Below, in pieces: positions 55,370-63,560 of a DNA stretch of 64,000 bases; within the stretch, counting starts at the first letter, position 1; each line of letters starts with the position of its first letter. The notes under the pieces are model-generated. The model saw only the letters and a list, made by a program, of their open reading frames with translations, was not told where the DNA came from and made no database searches. Origin of the DNA: Nitrobacter vulgaris (GTDB taxonomy: Bacteria > Pseudomonadota > Alphaproteobacteria > Rhizobiales > Xanthobacteraceae); assembly GCF_031453995.1 (NCBI RefSeq), contig NZ_JAVDPZ010000004.1, forward strand, positions 124,001-188,000, read 5' to 3'. Made by a program: the position numbers and the translations under genes.

Positions 55370-55786
55370 GTGGCCAAATCCGAGCTCGGAACCAAGCGCA
55401 TTTGCCCGACGACTGGCAAAAAGTTCTACGATCTGAACAAGACCCCGGTGATCTCGCCCTACACCGGCGAGGTCGTGCCGATCGTCGTGGCGCCGGTTCG
55501 GGGGCGAGGCGAGGCCGCCCGCGCCGCCGCTTCTGCGCCTTCCACATCCGACGCTACGCCGGAGGCCGAGACCGAAGAACTGGTTTCGCTGGAGGAGGCC
55601 GATGCCGAGGAGAACAGCGGAAAGGTCAAGAAGGCCGTCGTCCCAGAGTCTGAGGATGATATCGAGATCGACGACAGCCTCGACGACGACGAGGACGATG
55701 ACTCCACCTTCATCGCCGACGAGGAAGAGGGCGACGAGGATGTGACCGATATCATCGGTGACGTAGGAGATGACGAGGAGACTTGA
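55370..55786 (+). CDS. TIGR02300 'FYDLN acid' protein
   Basis: The 138-residue protein (GTG start) has the conserved head MAKSELGTKRICPTTGKKFYDLNKTPVISPYTGE with a single Cys in PTTGKK's vicinity, and then a long, highly acidic tail (about 40 Asp/Glu in 75 residues). The function is unknown; the family is confined mostly to Alphaproteobacteria and usually lies next to aroA and a tRNA-Ala. Confidence 0.9.
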   Translation: MAKSELGTKRICPTTGKKFYDLNKTPVISPYTGEVVPIVVAPVRGRGEAARAAASAPSTSDATPEAETEELVSLEEADAEENSGKVKKAVVPESEDDIEIDDSLDDDEDDDSTFIADEEEGDEDVTDIIGDVGDDEET

Positions 55787-55854
55787 GATCGGCCCTGAAC
55801 TGTGGTTCAGGGTCTTTGCAGATCGCGCCGCTCCCATTGGGTGGGGTCGGTCGA

Positions 55855-55930
<76 letters not shown>

Positions 55931-56278
55931 TATGCCGTCATCTTCCGAGGCGTGGCGATGTATGCCGGCGCCGGACAAGCGACATCCCTTCTAGCGCCTG
56001 TGAGGACAAATGGCGCGATCCTGACCTAATTCCAAAGCCTTAAAGGGTAGGTCGCACATCTTGAATGGCGTGCAAATCATGCCATATTTTGAGTTGACCG
56101 GCTGGGAGCACCAGACGGCCAAGCGGGGTGCCGCAAGGGCCCTGCGCGTTGACCCGCCGAAGTGTAGGCGGTTCGGCGATCCGGATCATACGCCAATAAA
56201 GTTGGCGCGCGACCGGACGCAAAACCGGTTTCACTTTGCTGGTCGCGCGCGTCAAAGTCGCTTCGAGAGGACTTTGTA
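55931..56278. other. Intergenic region upstream of hsp20
   Basis: About 348 nt with no convincing gene. A 72-codon frame across it ends in the hsp20 leader and looks non-coding. It contains an RpoH-like promoter, an outer 10-bp stem GCGCGCGACC/GGTCGCGCGC (56205-56214, 56241-56250) and the SD-masking hairpin described separately. Confidence 0.7.
56060..56088 (+). promoter_or_regulatory. RpoH-like promoter of hsp20
   Basis: CTTGAA at 56060-56065 and CCATATT at 56082-56088, with 18 nt between CTTG and CCATATT, fit heat-shock sigma promoters. Transcription from here would leave a 5' leader of about 185 nt that includes the thermometer hairpin. Confidence 0.6.
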
Positions 56279-56281
56279 ATG
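56205..56281 (+). promoter_or_regulatory. ROSE-type RNA thermometer in the hsp20 leader
   Basis: The last hairpin (56253-56276) pairs CAAAG with CTTTG and UCGCU (56258-56262) with the Shine-Dalgarno AGGA (56268-56271), leaving a bulged G opposite the SD, exactly the UYGCU/AGGA arrangement of ROSE elements. The SD is 7 nt from the ATG. Upstream, a 10-bp stem (GCGCGCGACC/GGTCGCGCGC) forms a second hairpin. ROSE elements control small heat-shock genes in rhizobia by melting at heat-shock temperature. Confidence 0.82.
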
Positions 56282-56704
56282 TCTCGTGTTCCTTCGTTGT
56301 CCAGTCCGTTCCTTTTGGGATTCGACGAGATCGAGCGGGCGCTCGACCGCGTCGTCAAAGGCGCCGACGGTTATCCTCCCTACAACATCGAGCGGTGCGA
56401 CCGTGACAGCGGAGAGCCCGAACGCCTGCGGATCACGCTGGCGGTGGCGGGATTTACCCGCGACCAGCTTGATGTAACCATTGAGGAAAATCAGCTTGTG
56501 ATCCGAGGCCGGCAACAGGAGGATAAAGCCCGGCAATATATCCATCGCGGCATTGCCGCGCGCCACTTCCAGCGTACCTTTGTGCTGGCGGAGGGAATGT
56601 TGGTGCTGGGCGCGGACCTCAAAAACGGGCTATTGTCTATCGATCTGGCCAGGCCGGAACCTGAAAGGGTCGTTAAGACAATCGCGATCAATGAACACGA
56701 ATGA
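56279..56704 (+). CDS. Small heat-shock protein (Hsp20/alpha-crystallin)
   Basis: The 141-residue protein starts MSRVPSLSSPFLLGFDEIER and has the alpha-crystallin domain (YNIERCDRDSGEPERLRITLAVAGFTRDQLDVTIEENQLVIRGRQ), ending in the IxI-type tail. It holds unfolded proteins during heat stress. Class A rhizobial type by length and start. DUF1150 follows 99 nt later. Confidence 0.95.
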   Translation: MSRVPSLSSPFLLGFDEIERALDRVVKGADGYPPYNIERCDRDSGEPERLRITLAVAGFTRDQLDVTIEENQLVIRGRQQEDKARQYIHRGIAARHFQRTFVLAEGMLVLGADLKNGLLSIDLARPEPERVVKTIAINEHE

Positions 56705-56803
56705 TGCATGACCCGAAAAAAGACCGGTTATCCGGCAAAAAAAGCTTTCGGGTGCAACGAGTAGCGGACTCGACCGCTTAGTCTAGCAAAAGGAGTCGAG
56801 ACC

Positions 56804-57070
56804 ATGAGTGAAGTGATTTCTACGTTCCGACCCGAAAACGTTTCGACCGAAGCGCTGGCGCAGCTTGGCGAGGGCCACATTGCCTATGTGAAGCAGGTTC
56901 GTTCCGAGGACGTTCCGGATCTGTTTCCGCAGGCGCCGAAAATCGCGCCCGGTCTCATGCTGTTCGCACTGCATGCTGCTGACGGCACGCCGATCATGCT
57001 CACCGATTCGCGCGAGGCCGCGGTCGCGAGCGCCTGGAGCAATGAATTGCAGGCCGTCAGCGTTCACTAG
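56804..57070 (+). CDS. DUF1150 protein
   Basis: The 88-residue protein is a DUF1150 member (LGEGHIAYVKQVRSEDV; LFALHAADGTPIMLTDSREAA). The function is unknown. It is usually next to hsp20, and AAAAGGAGTC precedes its start. It may be co-induced with hsp20 by the upstream promoter. Confidence 0.9.
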   Translation: MSEVISTFRPENVSTEALAQLGEGHIAYVKQVRSEDVPDLFPQAPKIAPGLMLFALHAADGTPIMLTDSREAAVASAWSNELQAVSVH

Positions 57071-57406
57071 CGGTCATGCCGCAAAAAACGGGTACCGGCC
57101 TGCGATCAGAATACGAGCAAGTATCCGTTGAATGAGCCGCGTCGATTGCGCGGCGGAGTTGGCGGGAAGCGGCGGCGCGTTGAGCGCTGTCGCTTTCTGG
57201 AGCAGGGATGAGCAGAGGCCAGCATCGACCCCAAAATATTGCAATCGATTGATCATGATCGATCCGATCCCCAAATCATCTTGATCGAGGCCTCGCATCC
57301 GGCCGCGCGAGGCCTTCGCGGATGACAGCATTCGACGGTTGCATTTGACCTTGAGCGGCCGGCCTGTATGGTCACGCCAAGCTGTTGAACCTTCGGGAAA
57401 AACCTT
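57071..57406. other. Intergenic region upstream of ilvD
   Basis: About 336 nt without a gene. A perfect 9-bp hairpin lies at 57288-57315 (AGGCCTCGC/GCGAGGCCT), 92 nt before ilvD. No T-tract follows and no leader peptide rich in branched-chain codons was found, so an attenuator is not supported. Confidence 0.5.
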
Positions 57407-59251
57407 ATGCCTGCCTATCGCTCCCGCACTTCCACACACGGTCGCAACATGGCCGGCGCTCGCGGCTTGTGGCGCGCCACCGGTATGAAGAACGAGGACT
57501 TCGGCAAGCCGATCATTGCGGTGGTCAACTCCTTCACCCAATTCGTGCCCGGGCACGTTCACCTCAAGGATCTCGGCCAGCTGGTGGCGCGCGAGATCGA
57601 GAAGGCCGGCGGCGTCGCCAAGGAATTCAACACCATCGCGGTGGATGACGGCATTGCGATGGGCCACGACGGCATGCTCTACAGCCTGCCCTCGCGCGAG
57701 GTCATCGCCGACAGCGTCGAATACATGGTCAACGCGCATTGCGCTGACGCCATGGTCTGCATCTCCAATTGCGACAAGATCACGCCCGGTATGCTGATGG
57801 CGTCGCTGCGCCTCAACATTCCATCGGTGTTTGTCTCCGGAGGCCCGATGGAATCGGGCAAGGTCACACTCAACGGCAAGGTCAAGTCCGTCGACCTGAT
57901 CGACGCCATGGTCGCCGCCGCCGACGACAATGTGAGCGACGCCGATGTCGAGGCGCTCGAACGCTCGGCATGTCCGACCTGCGGCTCGTGCTCGGGCATG
58001 TTTACCGCCAACTCGATGAACTGCCTGACCGAAGCGCTCGGCCTCGCATTGCCCGGCAACGGCTCAGTGCTCGCCACCCATGCCGACCGCAAAGGTCTGT
58101 TCGTCGAGGCCGGACATCTCATTGTCGATCTCGCGCGGCGCTATTACGAACAGGACGACGAGCGGGTGCTGCCGCGTTCGGTCGCGAGCTTCAAGGCGTT
58201 TGAAAACGCGATGACGCTCGATATTTCGATGGGCGGCTCCACCAACACCGTGCTGCATCTGCTCGCCGCGGCTTACGAAGGCGAGGTGCCCTTCACCATG
58301 AAGGACATCGACCGGCTGTCGCGCCGCGTGCCGGTCTTGTGCAAGGTCGCACCCTCCGTGCCGGACGTGCATCTGGAAGACGTGCATCGCGCCGGCGGCA
58401 TCATGGGTATTCTCGGCGAACTCGATCGCGCCGGTCTGATCGACGCCGGCCTGCCCACGGTTCACAGCACCTCGCTGAAGGATGCGCTGGAGCGCTGGGA
58501 CATCAAGCGGACGAAAAGCGAGAGCGTGCGCACCTTCTACATGGCCGCGCCGGGGGGTGTCCGCACCGAAGTCGCGTTCAGTCAGGACAAGCGCTTCGAG
58601 GAGCTCGACGCCGACCGCGCCAAAGGTTGCATCCGCGATGCCGAACACGCCTTTTCAAAGGACGGCGGTCTCGCCGTGCTTTACGGCAACATCGCGCGCG
58701 ACGGCTGCATCGTGAAAACCGCGGGCGTGGACGACAGCATCCTGACCTTCTCAGGTCCCGCGCGCGTTTTCGAAAGCCAGGATGCAGCGGTGGACGCCAT
58801 CCTTGGCAACAGAATCAAGCCAGGAGACGTGGTGTTGATTCGCTACGAGGGGCCGCGCGGCGGCCCCGGAATGCAGGAGATGCTGTATCCGACCAGCTAT
58901 CTGAAATCGAAGGGGCTAGGCAAGCAGTGTGCGCTGATCACGGACGGCCGCTTCTCCGGCGGCTCGTCGGGTCTGTCGATCGGCCATGTCTCGCCGGAAG
59001 CAGCGGAGGGTGGTGCGATCGGTCTCGTCGAGGAAGGTGACGCCATCGCGTTCGACATTCCGAACCGGAAGGTTCATCTCGACGTCAGCGACGCTGAGCT
59101 GGAGCGTCGCCGCACGGCGATGGAGTCGAGGGGCGACAAGGCGTGGAAGCCGGCCGCTCCGCGCAAGCGCCGCGTGACGATGGCGCTGAAGGCCTACGCT
59201 GCGCATGCCACCAGCGCCGCGCTCGGCGCCGTGCGTGTGGTGAAGGAATAG
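57407..59251 (+). CDS. ilvD: Dihydroxy-acid dehydratase
   Basis: The 614-residue Fe-S enzyme has ISNCDKITPGML (Cys122) and CPTCGSCSGMFTANSMNCLTEALG, and the catalytic-Ser region near GRFSGGSSGLSIGHVSPEA. Where [2Fe-2S] forms have a third Cys (PCN), this protein reads QFVPGHVHL as in E. coli, which points to the oxygen-sensitive [4Fe-4S] type (inference). It makes 2-oxo acids in valine and isoleucine synthesis. Confidence 0.97.
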   Translation: MPAYRSRTSTHGRNMAGARGLWRATGMKNEDFGKPIIAVVNSFTQFVPGHVHLKDLGQLVAREIEKAGGVAKEFNTIAVDDGIAMGHDGMLYSLPSREVIADSVEYMVNAHCADAMVCISNCDKITPGMLMASLRLNIPSVFVSGGPMESGKVTLNGKVKSVDLIDAMVAAADDNVSDADVEALERSACPTCGSCSGMFTANSMNCLTEALGLALPGNGSVLATHADRKGLFVEAGHLIVDLARRYYEQDDERVLPRSVASFKAFENAMTLDISMGGSTNTVLHLLAAAYEGEVPFTMKDIDRLSRRVPVLCKVAPSVPDVHLEDVHRAGGIMGILGELDRAGLIDAGLPTVHSTSLKDALERWDIKRTKSESVRTFYMAAPGGVRTEVAFSQDKRFEELDADRAKGCIRDAEHAFSKDGGLAVLYGNIARDGCIVKTAGVDDSILTFSGPARVFESQDAAVDAILGNRIKPGDVVLIRYEGPRGGPGMQEMLYPTSYLKSKGLGKQCALITDGRFSGGSSGLSIGHVSPEAAEGGAIGLVEEGDAIAFDIPNRKVHLDVSDAELERRRTAMESRGDKAWKPAAPRKRRVTMALKAYAAHATSAALGAVRVVKE

Positions 59252-59571
59252 CGTGCTCGGGTTGACGCTTTTCGTCATAGTTGGGCATTGCCGTTCACCG
59301 AACGGCGAACGTTGTCCGCGTATGGGCTGAGCCTCCATGTCTTCGAACGCCCGAGGCAGAACGACGTGTGCGTCTGACCCAAGACCGGGCATGACAGATC
59401 CAGTTCCTGTCGTGAATGTTTGCCCGAAGCGTTAGAGCCTTCTTTTCACGGAAACGATAAAAGACTCCAGCTTTTTGATTTGACGCGTTTTCTTCACGCG
59501 AGTTCGCAATGTCGGAGTGGTCCGTTCCGTCAAAATAAGAATCGCTCCAGGGTTTGCTGGATTCGCAGCGA
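59252..59571. other. Intergenic region between convergent ilvD and ptsN
   Basis: About 320 nt without a gene. It holds a 7-bp hairpin GCCGTTC/GAACGGC (59290-59306), a possible 3' end of ilvD, and the partial family A repeat copy 9. Confidence 0.5.
59432..59501. repeat. Dispersed palindromic repeat, family A copy 9 (partial, reverse)
   Basis: AGAGCCTTCTTTTCACGGAAACGATAAAAGACT, then TTTGATTTGACGCGTTTTC and CTTCACGCGA. The usual GCTCGAAAACGCTAT end is missing or decayed. Confidence 0.75.
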
Positions 59572-60033
59572 TCAGGGGACTGTCGCCGGCGGCAGCGCCA
59601 GCACGGAATAGATCGCTTGCGCATCGCGGGAGGCGCGCAGCTTGTTGGCGATGTCCTGATCGCGCAGCAGCCGTGCGATCCGCGCCAGCGCCTTCAGATG
59701 ATCCGCGCCGGCGCCCTCGGGAGCGAGCAGCAGGAAGACGAGATCGACCGGCTGCCCATCCATTGCTTCAAAATCGATCGGACGGTCGAGTCGCGCGAAA
59801 AGACCGAATATCTTGTCGAGTTTTTGCAGCTTGCCGTGCGGGATCGCGACACCGTAGCCGACAGCCGTGGTTCCGAGCTTCTCGCGCCGCAACAGCACCT
59901 CGAAAATCGCGCGGTCGTTCTGTCCCGTCAATTCAGCGGCACGCGCGGCCAGTTCCTGCAGCGCCTGCTTCTTGCTGTTGACCTTCAATGCAGGAATGAT
60001 CGCCTCGGGTGCGACCAGATCGGTAATCATCAT
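59572..60033 (-). CDS. ptsN: Nitrogen-regulatory PTS protein EIIA-Ntr
   Basis: The 153-residue EIIA domain has the phospho-acceptor His66 in GVAIPHGKL. It is the end point of the nitrogen PTS cascade (EINtr-NPr-EIIANtr) and controls potassium transport and other targets. It lies after hpf and rpoN in the conserved cluster. ATG 60033 or 60030. Confidence 0.96.
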   Translation of the reverse strand: MMITDLVAPEAIIPALKVNSKKQALQELAARAAELTGQNDRAIFEVLLRREKLGTTAVGYGVAIPHGKLQKLDKIFGLFARLDRPIDFEAMDGQPVDLVFLLLAPEGAGADHLKALARIARLLRDQDIANKLRASRDAQAIYSVLALPPATVP

Positions 60034-60271
60034 ATGACGTTCCGAGGTGAGGTTTGCCGTCAGGTTGCGAAAGACACGTCAGACAAGCAGCAACAAACGT
60101 GAGCCCACATACGGGCGAACGCACACGCTAAGCGGTTCGCGGCCCTCCGGCCAGGATGACCGGCCTTATAGTCTAACGCGAGCCCGATGCCAATTCCCGA
60201 ACTTTTATGTAGACCGATCGGGAAGGCCGCGGCCCATATGGATCGTCGTCCCAAGCGTCAATGGCAACAAG

Positions 60272-60868
60272 TCAGGCCGCGCCGTTGACGGACGGCGGGT
60301 CGATCCAGCCCACATTGCCATCAGGTCTGCGATAGATCATGTTTACGCGGCCGCTGGAGCCATGCTGGAACACCAACATGGGTGCGCCGGTGAAATCGAG
60401 TTCCATCACCGCTTCGCTGACCGAGAGCCGCCTCAGCGAGGTGACGGTTTCTGCGATGATCACCGGATTGAAGGCGGTGACCTCGTCTTCGCCGTCCACA
60501 GCTGGCGCCTCGATAACGTAGCTCGGTGCGTCGAGCCCGGCGATCGCCTCCGCAGCGGCGTGCGCTTTGCGCGCCGAGCGATCCTTGAGACGGCTCTTGT
60601 AGCGGCGCAGACGCTTTTCGATTTGCAGCAGCGCCTGATCAGCGCTCGCATAGGCATCCGCGGCATTAGATTCAGCCTCGAGCGTTACTCCAGAATCCAG
60701 ATGCAGCGCGCAGTCGGTGCGGAATCCGAAACCGTCCTTGCTCAGCGTGATGTGGCCCGAATATTGTCCATCAAAGTATTTTCGGAGAACCTCGTCGGTA
60801 CGGTTGTTGAGGCGCCCTCGCAGCGCCTCGCCGACGTTAATGCTCTTGCCCGAGATTCGAAGTGTCAT
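60272..60868 (-). CDS. hpf: Long-form ribosome hibernation promoting factor HPF
   Basis: The 198-residue protein has the N-terminal RaiA-like beta-alpha fold (MTLRISGKSINVGEALRGRL) and the C-terminal dimerisation domain of long HPF (ETVTSLRRLSVSEAVMELDFTGAPMLVFQHGSSGRVNMIYRRPDG). It dimerises ribosomes to 100S in stationary phase. ATG 60868 has GAGG 7 nt upstream; ATG 60880 is an alternative. Confidence 0.95.
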   Translation of the reverse strand: MTLRISGKSINVGEALRGRLNNRTDEVLRKYFDGQYSGHITLSKDGFGFRTDCALHLDSGVTLEAESNAADAYASADQALLQIEKRLRRYKSRLKDRSARKAHAAAEAIAGLDAPSYVIEAPAVDGEDEVTAFNPVIIAETVTSLRRLSVSEAVMELDFTGAPMLVFQHGSSGRVNMIYRRPDGNVGWIDPPSVNGAA

Positions 60869-60924
60869 GACAAGCCTCATCGATCATGAGTGGGGAGAGA
60901 TTATCGGGTGTCGCGGGTGCGCAA

Positions 60925-62565
60925 TCAAGCCGGTGCGGCATTGCGCGAGCGGTTCGGCGACGGAGCAGACGCCGTCTGCGCGCCGCCAAGCAGATTCTGC
61001 TTTTCGCGGCGGCGCTGCACTGAAGAAGAGATTCGCAGCGCTTCGCGATATTTAGCGACGGTGCGGCGGGCGATGTCAATTCCGGCTTCGCGCAGTCTTT
61101 CCACGATGGTGTCGTCGGACAGAACAGCCGACGGCGCTTCTGCATCGATCAGTTGCTTGATGTGGTGACGGACCGACTCCGCCGAGTGGGCGGAACCGCC
61201 GTCGGCCGCGGCGATCGATGCCGTGAAGAAATACTTTAACTCGAAGACGCCGCGATTTGTCGCCATGTATTTGTTAGCGGTGACGCGGGACACGGTGGAC
61301 TCATGCATCTGGATCGCATCCGCCACGGTCTTGAGATTGAGTGGTCTCAAATGGGCGATGCCATGCGCGAAAAAGCCGTCCTGCTGCCGCACGATCTCTG
61401 TCGCCACCTTGAGAATGGTGCGGGCACGCTGGTCGAGCGCGCGGACCAGCCAGGTCGCGTTTTGCAGGCAGTCCGTAAAATAGGTCTTGTCGCCGTCCTT
61501 GTGGATCGTCTTCGACAATTCGGCATAGTACGTTTGGTTGACCAGCACGCGCGGCAGCGTATCGCTGTTGAGTTCCACGAGCCAGCCGCCGTCCGGACCG
61601 GGCCGCACGTACACGTCCGGCACCACCGTCTGCGTGCGCGTGGTGCCGAACCTCAAGCCTGGCTTGGGATCGAGATGACGGATTTCGCCGACCATCTCGG
61701 CGAGGTCGTCGTCGTCTACGCCGCAGATCCTGCGCAAGGCTGCGAGATCACGCCTCGCCAGCAGCTCGAGATGCTCGACCAGCGCCTGCATCGCTGGATC
61801 GTAACGGTCCTTCTCGCGCAACTGGATCGCAAGGCATTCGCTTAAGCTGCGGGCGCAGATGCCGGGTGGATCGAAAGTCTGCAACACCGCGATAACGGCC
61901 GCCAACTCGCTTTCGCTGGCGCCGAGCTTGTCGCCGACTTCGCTAAGATCGGCTGGCAGGTAACCAGCCTCGTCGACGAGATCGATCAGATACCGGCCAA
62001 TCATGCGCTGCGCCGGCACCGTGACGGCCACCGCAAGCTGTTCGGCGAGATGTTCGCCGAGCGTTATCTCCGCCGCGACGAAGGCCTCGAGATTGTAGCT
62101 ATCATCGCTGGAGGCGCCGCCGCCCCATTCCGTGAACGTGACCGGTGCGGCATCCTGCGCGGTCCGCGCTGCAGCCTCGGCCGGTTCTTCCGGAAAAACG
62201 TTTTCCAGGCCGCTGTCGAAGGTCTGTTCGATCTCCGCGCGGCTGCCGAGATCGCGATTCATCCATTCGTCGGGCGCGGGTTCTAAATCCTGACCATCGG
62301 TGCCCTCGCTTGCGCCGTGATTCGCGAACGCCGCCGCGTCGTCACCTTCTGAATATTCAGTGTCCCTTACGGCCGACCCTCCGGCGACCGGCGGGTCGGG
62401 GTCCTCGCTCGCGCGCTCCAGCAGAGGATTTCGCTCCAGTTCCTCCTCAACAAACGCCGAAAGGTCCAGATTCGACAGTTGCAGCAGCTTGATCGCCTGC
62501 ATGAGTTGCGGCGTCATCACCAGCGACTGGGACTGTCGAAATTCGAGTTTCTGCGTTAGCGCCAT
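60925..62565 (-). CDS. rpoN: RNA polymerase sigma-54 factor
   Basis: The 546-residue protein starts MALTQKLEFRQSQSLVMTPQLMQAIKLLQLS (activator-binding region I), has an acidic region II, the core-binding domain, and the C-terminal RpoN box ARRTVAKYRE. It needs enhancer-binding ATPases. It heads rpoN-hpf-ptsN on this strand. The cluster is normally preceded by lptB; here two small genes intervene. Confidence 0.98.
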   Translation of the reverse strand: MALTQKLEFRQSQSLVMTPQLMQAIKLLQLSNLDLSAFVEEELERNPLLERASEDPDPPVAGGSAVRDTEYSEGDDAAAFANHGASEGTDGQDLEPAPDEWMNRDLGSRAEIEQTFDSGLENVFPEEPAEAAARTAQDAAPVTFTEWGGGASSDDSYNLEAFVAAEITLGEHLAEQLAVAVTVPAQRMIGRYLIDLVDEAGYLPADLSEVGDKLGASESELAAVIAVLQTFDPPGICARSLSECLAIQLREKDRYDPAMQALVEHLELLARRDLAALRRICGVDDDDLAEMVGEIRHLDPKPGLRFGTTRTQTVVPDVYVRPGPDGGWLVELNSDTLPRVLVNQTYYAELSKTIHKDGDKTYFTDCLQNATWLVRALDQRARTILKVATEIVRQQDGFFAHGIAHLRPLNLKTVADAIQMHESTVSRVTANKYMATNRGVFELKYFFTASIAAADGGSAHSAESVRHHIKQLIDAEAPSAVLSDDTIVERLREAGIDIARRTVAKYREALRISSSVQRRREKQNLLGGAQTASAPSPNRSRNAAPA

Positions 62566-62653
62566 GCCAAGAGCGGTCCAAAATGGTCCGATTCTTGCTT
62601 AGCTTTTTTATGGCCGGATGTACACGCCTTACGACGACAATCCGACTTTCGCT

Positions 62654-63043
62654 CTAGTAATCTAGGGCTTGTACCGGAGGCAGCGTTACTTTCGGGGAAA
62701 CCGCACCCGGTTCAGCGGCCATCGCTGCTGTAGATGTTGCGTTCCGGCTTGCCGTCTGCGCATCGGGTGCGCGGCCGCCGCTATCGGTCACGGTCGTCCG
62801 TCCCCGATGCCCTCGTTTGGAGGATTGCCGTCGCGACTTGGTCGATGAGTGGCGCAACCCCCACGAACGCGCGATCGATGGCCCTGCGGTATAGCCAACC
62901 ACCGCGCCGGCGACCGCCCCGACCGGACCCAACACCACCGCGCCCGATAACGCGCCAAGCGCAGCGCTGCCGGCACGTTCCTGCGCCGGCGCCGCCGACG
63001 ATAGAAGCGCGAGCGAGGCAATTGCAGCAAGGACTGTCTTCAT
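62654..63043 (-). CDS. Small exported glycine-zipper protein
   Basis: The 129-residue protein starts MKTVLAAIASLALLSSAAPA (signal peptide), preceded by GGGGAG. A glycine-zipper-like segment (AALGALSGAVVLGPVGAVAGAVVGYTAGPS) follows, then a basic Ser/Arg-rich tail ending in TLPPVQALDY. The function is unknown. It diverges from the next gene and separates rpoN from lptB. Confidence 0.75.
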   Translation of the reverse strand: MKTVLAAIASLALLSSAAPAQERAGSAALGALSGAVVLGPVGAVAGAVVGYTAGPSIARSWGLRHSSTKSRRQSSKRGHRGRTTVTDSGGRAPDAQTASRNATSTAAMAAEPGAVSPKVTLPPVQALDY

Positions 63044-63208
63044 TTCACGCTCCCCGTTTTGTCGACGAGAAAGAACGAAGAATGCGGCGAGACGGGGGTC
63101 GGCCCGTCGCCGATACGCCCGCGGAAGTTCCCAATTCGGCCATCGGCGCGGTTCAGCTTCGGGGCGTTGGCCGGCCGCCGCCGCGCCAAGCACGCGAGGA
63201 AACTGCAC

Positions 63209-63502
63209 ATGTTCAAGACCAGCCTTCTTGTTGCCGCCGCGGGATTGTTATTCGCGCTCCCAGCGTTTGCGGCGGATTTTTCCTTCACCGACGAAGCCCC
63301 GCAGATGATTTGCGACGACGACGGGAATTGCTACCGCACGCACGCGCCGCCGTTCGTCGAACGTTGGCAGGACGATGATAACGATGATGTCTATGAGCGC
63401 CCCGGTTATCGTTCCCGCTACGGGGCGCCGGGCGCCGACGTCTATCGCAACTTTGACGACGGTCCGGCAATTGATGTCGATGTCAATGACGACCCCTGGT
63501 GA
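63209..63502 (+). CDS. Small exported acidic protein
   Basis: The 97-residue protein starts MFKTSLLVAAAGLLFALPAFA (signal peptide, cut before ADFSF), preceded by GAGGAA. The mature part is acidic, with two Cys in MICDDDGNCYR that could form a disulphide and many Asp/Tyr/Arg. No known domain was recognised. It is convergent with lptB across 58 nt. Confidence 0.75.
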   Translation: MFKTSLLVAAAGLLFALPAFAADFSFTDEAPQMICDDDGNCYRTHAPPFVERWQDDDNDDVYERPGYRSRYGAPGADVYRNFDDGPAIDVDVNDDPW

Positions 63503-63560
63503 GGGGTCGAATCACGCGTAGCGTTGCAAGGATCGAGCGGAAAAGTCTGGCGGCGACTAT

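Noticed and set aside
56061..56279. 72-codon frame before hsp20
   Set aside because: It overlaps the promoter, the thermometer and the repeat-like stem, and has no similarity I recognise.
57288..57315. Attenuator before ilvD
   Set aside because: The hairpin lacks a T-tract and no leader peptide with Ile/Val/Leu codons precedes it.
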